Source of the DNA: Lachnospiraceae bacterium
Lineage (GTDB): Bacteria; Bacillota; Clostridia; Lachnospirales; Lachnospiraceae
Reading direction: 5' to 3'
Length of the DNA stretch: 43,307 nt
Assembly: GCA_024691425.1 (NCBI GenBank)
Contig: JAILNQ010000064.1
Location: 1 to 43,307, forward strand
A model generated the notes under the pieces. It did not search any database and had not been told where the DNA came from. It saw only the letters and a program-made list of their open reading frames with translations. Within the stretch, counting starts at the first letter, position 1. Each line of letters begins with the position of its first letter. The position numbers were made by a program, and so were the translations under genes. Of this stretch, positions 40,353 to 43,307 are shown piece by piece.

Positions 40353-40381
40353 ATTATACTCCCTTTTACCTACTATGTCAA
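40353..40381 (-). promoter_or_regulatory. Consensus sigma-A promoter of the iscS-iscU unit
   Basis: On the minus strand TTGACA (40376-40381) and TATAAT (40353-40358) are both perfect and exactly 17 bases apart. Transcription would start near 40346, giving a leader of about 25 bases. The -35 box lies 15 bases beyond the terminator of the TM2 gene, so the two units are cleanly separated. Confidence 0.88.
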
Positions 40382-40395
40382 TAGGTTGTTGCGGG

Positions 40396-40428
40396 CAAAA
40401 AAACCCGTAAACATTTTCTGTTTACGGG
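40396..40428 (-). terminator. Rho-independent terminator of the TM2 gene
   Basis: On the minus strand CCCGTAAAC (40420-40428) and GTTTACGGG (40404-40412) form a perfect 9-bp stem with a 7-base loop, followed by seven T at 40397-40403. It lies 22 bases after the stop codon. The stem is a model terminator. Confidence 0.92.
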
Positions 40429-40450
40429 ATTTTCGCAATATTCAGATGGA

Positions 40451-40696
40451 TCAGAACCAGCCTTTAACGTTATCAACGTATATTTCCTGGAACTCTTCAT
40501 CCGACTTTGTCAGATACATGATTCCTTCGATAAGTCCGATGATTCCCATGACTCCTGCACCGAATCCACATGTAGCAACTGACACAACAAGCATAATGAC
40601 TGCTTCTTTGGTATACCCAAGATAGAACTTGTGTATTCCGAGCGCGCCCAGGAAGATTCCGAGCAGGCCTGCTACCAGTTTATCCTTAGTTTTCAA
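40451..40696 (-). CDS. TM2-domain membrane protein
   Basis: 81 residues from TTG 40694-40696. The frame is open to 40732, but the GGAGAGAGGAG ribosome site at 40697-40710 only makes sense for the inner TTG. The TM2 domain is complete: KDKLVAGLLGIFLGALGIHKFYLGY, then a second helix (AVIMLVVSVATCGFGAGVMGIIGLIEG) with the conserved DEEFQEIYV tail. Members are two-helix membrane proteins of uncertain role. It is a single-gene unit with its own terminator. Confidence 0.9.
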   Translation of the reverse strand: MKTKDKLVAGLLGIFLGALGIHKFYLGYTKEAVIMLVVSVATCGFGAGVMGIIGLIEGIMYLTKSDEEFQEIYVDNVKGWF

Positions 40697-40809
40697 CTCC
40701 TCTCTCTCCTTTCTTCTTTTTTCCCTCTGCAAAGAGCAAACGCTCTAAAAACTATAATAACAGATTATCCGCAACCCGCAATACCTGATTGTGCTTCTGC
40801 GGCATAAAT

Positions 40810-43307
40810 TTACTGCATAAGGTTCCGGAACCACCAGATGATACCTCTTGTTCCTATCGTGAACTTGAGGGTCTTTGTCCCGCCATATTCATTAATGCCC
40901 CTGACAGTAACGGACGCACCGCCCTTCATTATATTGTTCTTATAGCTTTCTTCGACTATCTCAAAATCAGTTCCGAGAGTAAGCTGGTCCGTTTTCCATG
41001 TAAAATCACTGTTTTCGAGCTTTACCGCTTTCCCGGTGTATGATTTCGGCTTTATGCTGAAATTGACTTTTGAGATATCTTTTGCAACGATTCTGTACGT
41101 TCCTTCTATCTGACCTGAATAGGCTCCTTTGCCGGTCACTACTGCTTTTATCGTAGCTCCGGCTGCGATAGTCATGCTCTTATCCAGAAGTTCCGGTTCT
41201 TGCCCGTCCACGATCCTGTAGTACTCTATTTCTTTGTAATAATCCGTGCCTTCTGCAAGCTTCTTTCCGTTCGCATCCGTAACAACAGGGACAGACACCC
41301 ATTTGCCCGATCTAGACTCTGCCGCCTTGTCAGCAACAGTCATTATCGCACCGCAGGTCTCAAGATCGGAGCCTACGATCGAAAATCTGCAGCTCTGATC
41401 AGTTCCCTTGAAGTTACCCTTTCCGGTGATCTTCACTGTGGGTGCCTTATTATCTGTCGCATCTGCGATCACTTTATTGTTGACGTATGAAACTTTATAA
41501 TCCTTCCCCTCTGTAAGAACCGTTTCTCCGAATTTCACAACAGGCACAGGGGCTGTCTCTCTTTTAGTGTATGTCACGCGGACAGGAGTTGTTGCATCAT
41601 TGTCATCATCCGGAAGAGAAACCGTGAACTGATCGGCAGCATCCTTATCAGGATCTATAGCATACGGATCGATCTTGAAGTTCTTTTTAACGGTTCCAGT
41701 GAATTCATTAACCCCGGTGAGGATCAGGGTCGCAGTTCCCGCATCCGTATTTTTCTGATATTCGCGCACATAATGATAAGTCAGTTTTTCCTGGGCATCC
41801 TTTTCATCATAATCTGACTTATCCGCTCCCTTGAGAAGCATGTCGGGTCCGTTTCTGTCTTTCTTATAAGTCAGTACGACTCCATCCTGCTTCTGTGGAC
41901 TGCCTGTGTAAGGCAAAGATGCCTTGAAACTGGTCTTTTCAATAACCGCCTTACTCAGCTGGAAGCCCGATATCGTGAACGTTTTCGTAAGGGTTCCCGA
42001 ATACCCGTTCACTCCGGTATATGTAACGGTTGCCTTTCCCGGATAAACGTTATCACGGTATTCCGTTACATAATCGTATGAACGCTTTTCTTCGCTTGTT
42101 TTTGACTCATACTCTGATCGTTCGATCCCTTTGAGTTCAGTTTTATCCCTGTCGTTCAGTACAAGCTTAACTTTATCCTGTACCACGGGATTTCCTTCAT
42201 CATAATCCTTCTTTGATTCAAAGTTCTTAATGAAGCCGTCTTTTAACACTTCTCCAGTAATGGCAAACGTTACGGTTTTAGTTCCCTTATAAACATTGCC
42301 GATACCTTTGATCGTTAACGAAGCAGTTCCGATTTCCGTATTGTTCTTATAGTCTTCGTCGCTAAAATCAAAATCCTTTCCTTTCTCAAGAACTTTCGAT
42401 CCATCTTTTACTTCAATTTCCTTTGCCGCCCAGTCAAGTGTAACTGCTCTGCCATTATCGTATTTCTTGTTCTTTACCGTCACCTTCAGCTTATCGACCG
42501 GCTTCTGGGCATTTTCTAGAAGCTTGTATTCAGCCACTATTGTTCCCTGATAATTACCGGCGCCCGTGATTTTTACAGTATAATGTCCGTCTTCGGTATT
42601 GGCGGCCCTGAATACATCGAGATGATTGCCCGCCTCATCAAGATACTCTATCGTGTAATCCTTCTTGTTCCTAAGAGCTTTCTTGCCCCATTTTACCTTG
42701 GGCACGGGCTTCTTATCCTTGCTGTCAGACACTTCAACAGGGATGGGATCGACCGTAATGTCACCATCCGTTAGGGATTTGGGCTGGATCGTAAAGTAAA
42801 CTTCATCCTTGCCGTTATAGTTTCTTTTTCCCGTGACGGTTACTGTAGGCGCTTTCTTCTTATCGAATTCGTTATCTTTTTCCGTATAGATATACGCGTT
42901 TGTGTTGTTCTTGACTGCAACGGTATAATCTGCACCGGCCGTCAGCTCTTTAACGCCATCATATACCCTGACCTCAGGTTTCAGCACGAATCCGCTATAA
43001 GTCGGATCCTGCAGAACGACTGCAGTTATTCCGTCCCTTTCCTTGAATTTTGCAATGTATTCAACATCCTGCTCTACGCGGAAACGATACTCAGGATCCT
43101 CAGAAACAAGGTTTCCGTCTTTGTCATACCAGCCGTCGAAATCGGCTCCGGGAGCCGGATCAGCTACAATCTCCCTGTTCTCGTTGATCATGGAAACACC
43201 GCTGCCCATGACGGTGCCCAGATTCTCCTGACCTTCTTCAACTGACAATGTAATCTCATGATATGTGATTTCATTCTGTGCAAGAACTGTACCCTCAATG
43301 CTATTTC
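40810..43307 (-). CDS. Large surface protein with tandem beta-sandwich repeats, 3' part (runs off right edge)
   Basis: The reading frame is open through the right edge (832 residues visible), so the true start is outside. The visible N-terminal part carries an InlB-type segment (ADFDGWYDKDGNLV), followed by seven or more related repeats of about 85 residues, each ending like TGxGNYxGTxxxxFxI (for example ITGAGNYQGTIVAEY, LTGVNEFTGTVKKNF, ITGKGNFKGTDQS). A typical linker is LTEGKDYKVSYVNN. These are Ig-like beta modules of secreted adhesins. There is no LPxTG motif or hydrophobic tail; the protein ends RGIIWWFRNLMQ. It may be anchored otherwise or simply secreted. Confidence 0.85.
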   Translation of the reverse strand, partial: NSIEGTVLAQNEITYHEITLSVEEGQENLGTVMGSGVSMINENREIVADPAPGADFDGWYDKDGNLVSEDPEYRFRVEQDVEYIAKFKERDGITAVVLQDPTYSGFVLKPEVRVYDGVKELTAGADYTVAVKNNTNAYIYTEKDNEFDKKKAPTVTVTGKRNYNGKDEVYFTIQPKSLTDGDITVDPIPVEVSDSKDKKPVPKVKWGKKALRNKKDYTIEYLDEAGNHLDVFRAANTEDGHYTVKITGAGNYQGTIVAEYKLLENAQKPVDKLKVTVKNKKYDNGRAVTLDWAAKEIEVKDGSKVLEKGKDFDFSDEDYKNNTEIGTASLTIKGIGNVYKGTKTVTFAITGEVLKDGFIKNFESKKDYDEGNPVVQDKVKLVLNDRDKTELKGIERSEYESKTSEEKRSYDYVTEYRDNVYPGKATVTYTGVNGYSGTLTKTFTISGFQLSKAVIEKTSFKASLPYTGSPQKQDGVVLTYKKDRNGPDMLLKGADKSDYDEKDAQEKLTYHYVREYQKNTDAGTATLILTGVNEFTGTVKKNFKIDPYAIDPDKDAADQFTVSLPDDDNDATTPVRVTYTKRETAPVPVVKFGETVLTEGKDYKVSYVNNKVIADATDNKAPTVKITGKGNFKGTDQSCRFSIVGSDLETCGAIMTVADKAAESRSGKWVSVPVVTDANGKKLAEGTDYYKEIEYYRIVDGQEPELLDKSMTIAAGATIKAVVTGKGAYSGQIEGTYRIVAKDISKVNFSIKPKSYTGKAVKLENSDFTWKTDQLTLGTDFEIVEESYKNNIMKGGASVTVRGINEYGGTKTLKFTIGTRGIIWWFRNLMQ

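Noticed and set aside
1-43307. CRISPR arrays, prophage, insertion sequences, toxin-antitoxin or defence islands
   Set aside because: No regular repeat-spacer pattern, transposase, integrase, restriction or toxin-like gene was seen in any frame I read.

Overview
The window looks like chromosomal DNA from an anaerobic, low-to-moderate-GC Firmicute, most likely a flagellated member of the Lachnospiraceae or a close relative. This is inferred from the gene content and not from a database search. The indicators are strong AGGAGG ribosome sites, short intergenic gaps, reverse rubrerythrin, acetate kinase, a class 1B PyrD/PyrK pair, prolyl-tRNA synthetase of the short type, an NifS/IscU pair and CW-repeat surface proteins. 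Almost all genes lie on the minus strand. The plus-strand genes I accept are an AraC regulator, a 41-residue membrane peptide and pyrC. I see no phage, insertion sequence, CRISPR array, tRNA, rRNA or recognisable defence system.

Layout from left to right. Positions 1-2906 hold a sugar ABC transporter (permease start at the edge, substrate-binding lipoprotein) with a divergent AraC regulator. Positions 2911-6689 hold a two-domain polyphosphate kinase 2, a small membrane peptide, a glycosyltransferase and a secreted NlpC/P60 hydrolase. Positions 6750-14821 are a dense minus-strand run: pyrK, pyrD, a charged coiled-coil protein, ispE, a GntR/FCD regulator, a DUF1934 protein, galU, a membrane protein, a trigger-factor-like lipoprotein and asnS. 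pyrC is divergent from pyrK and converges on plsC.

Positions 16192-27264 hold ackA, cca, a PEGA-domain protein, a 963-residue membrane/GH9-like fusion, ddl, murF, degV and plsC. They are tightly spaced or overlapping and partly devoted to the cell envelope. Positions 27358-30109 hold proS and an alanyl-tRNA editing protein that appears to be transcribed as a leaderless mRNA. Positions 30275-35353 encode a very large surface protein. Next come a DtxR-type metal regulator with reverse rubrerythrin (35547-36479), a two-gene motility-associated unit behind a sigma-D-type promoter and a structured leader (36671-38248), a GlsB-type membrane protein, the iscS-iscU-small protein unit (38530-40321), a TM2 protein, and the 3' part of a large Ig-repeat surface protein running off the right edge.

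The most interesting signals are: (1) the 38004-38248 leader, where a sigma-D-like promoter is followed by two hairpins that both present an ACGGA loop, plus a GGA in the Shine-Dalgarno, the arrangement expected of CsrA control; (2) the 963-residue protein, which joins a polytopic membrane half to an internal lipobox and a degenerate GH9-like domain; (3) two copies of an intergenic element whose flank is conserved while the hairpin stem differs but still pairs; (4) the leaderless alanyl-tRNA editing gene, whose product has Gln in place of the last zinc ligand.
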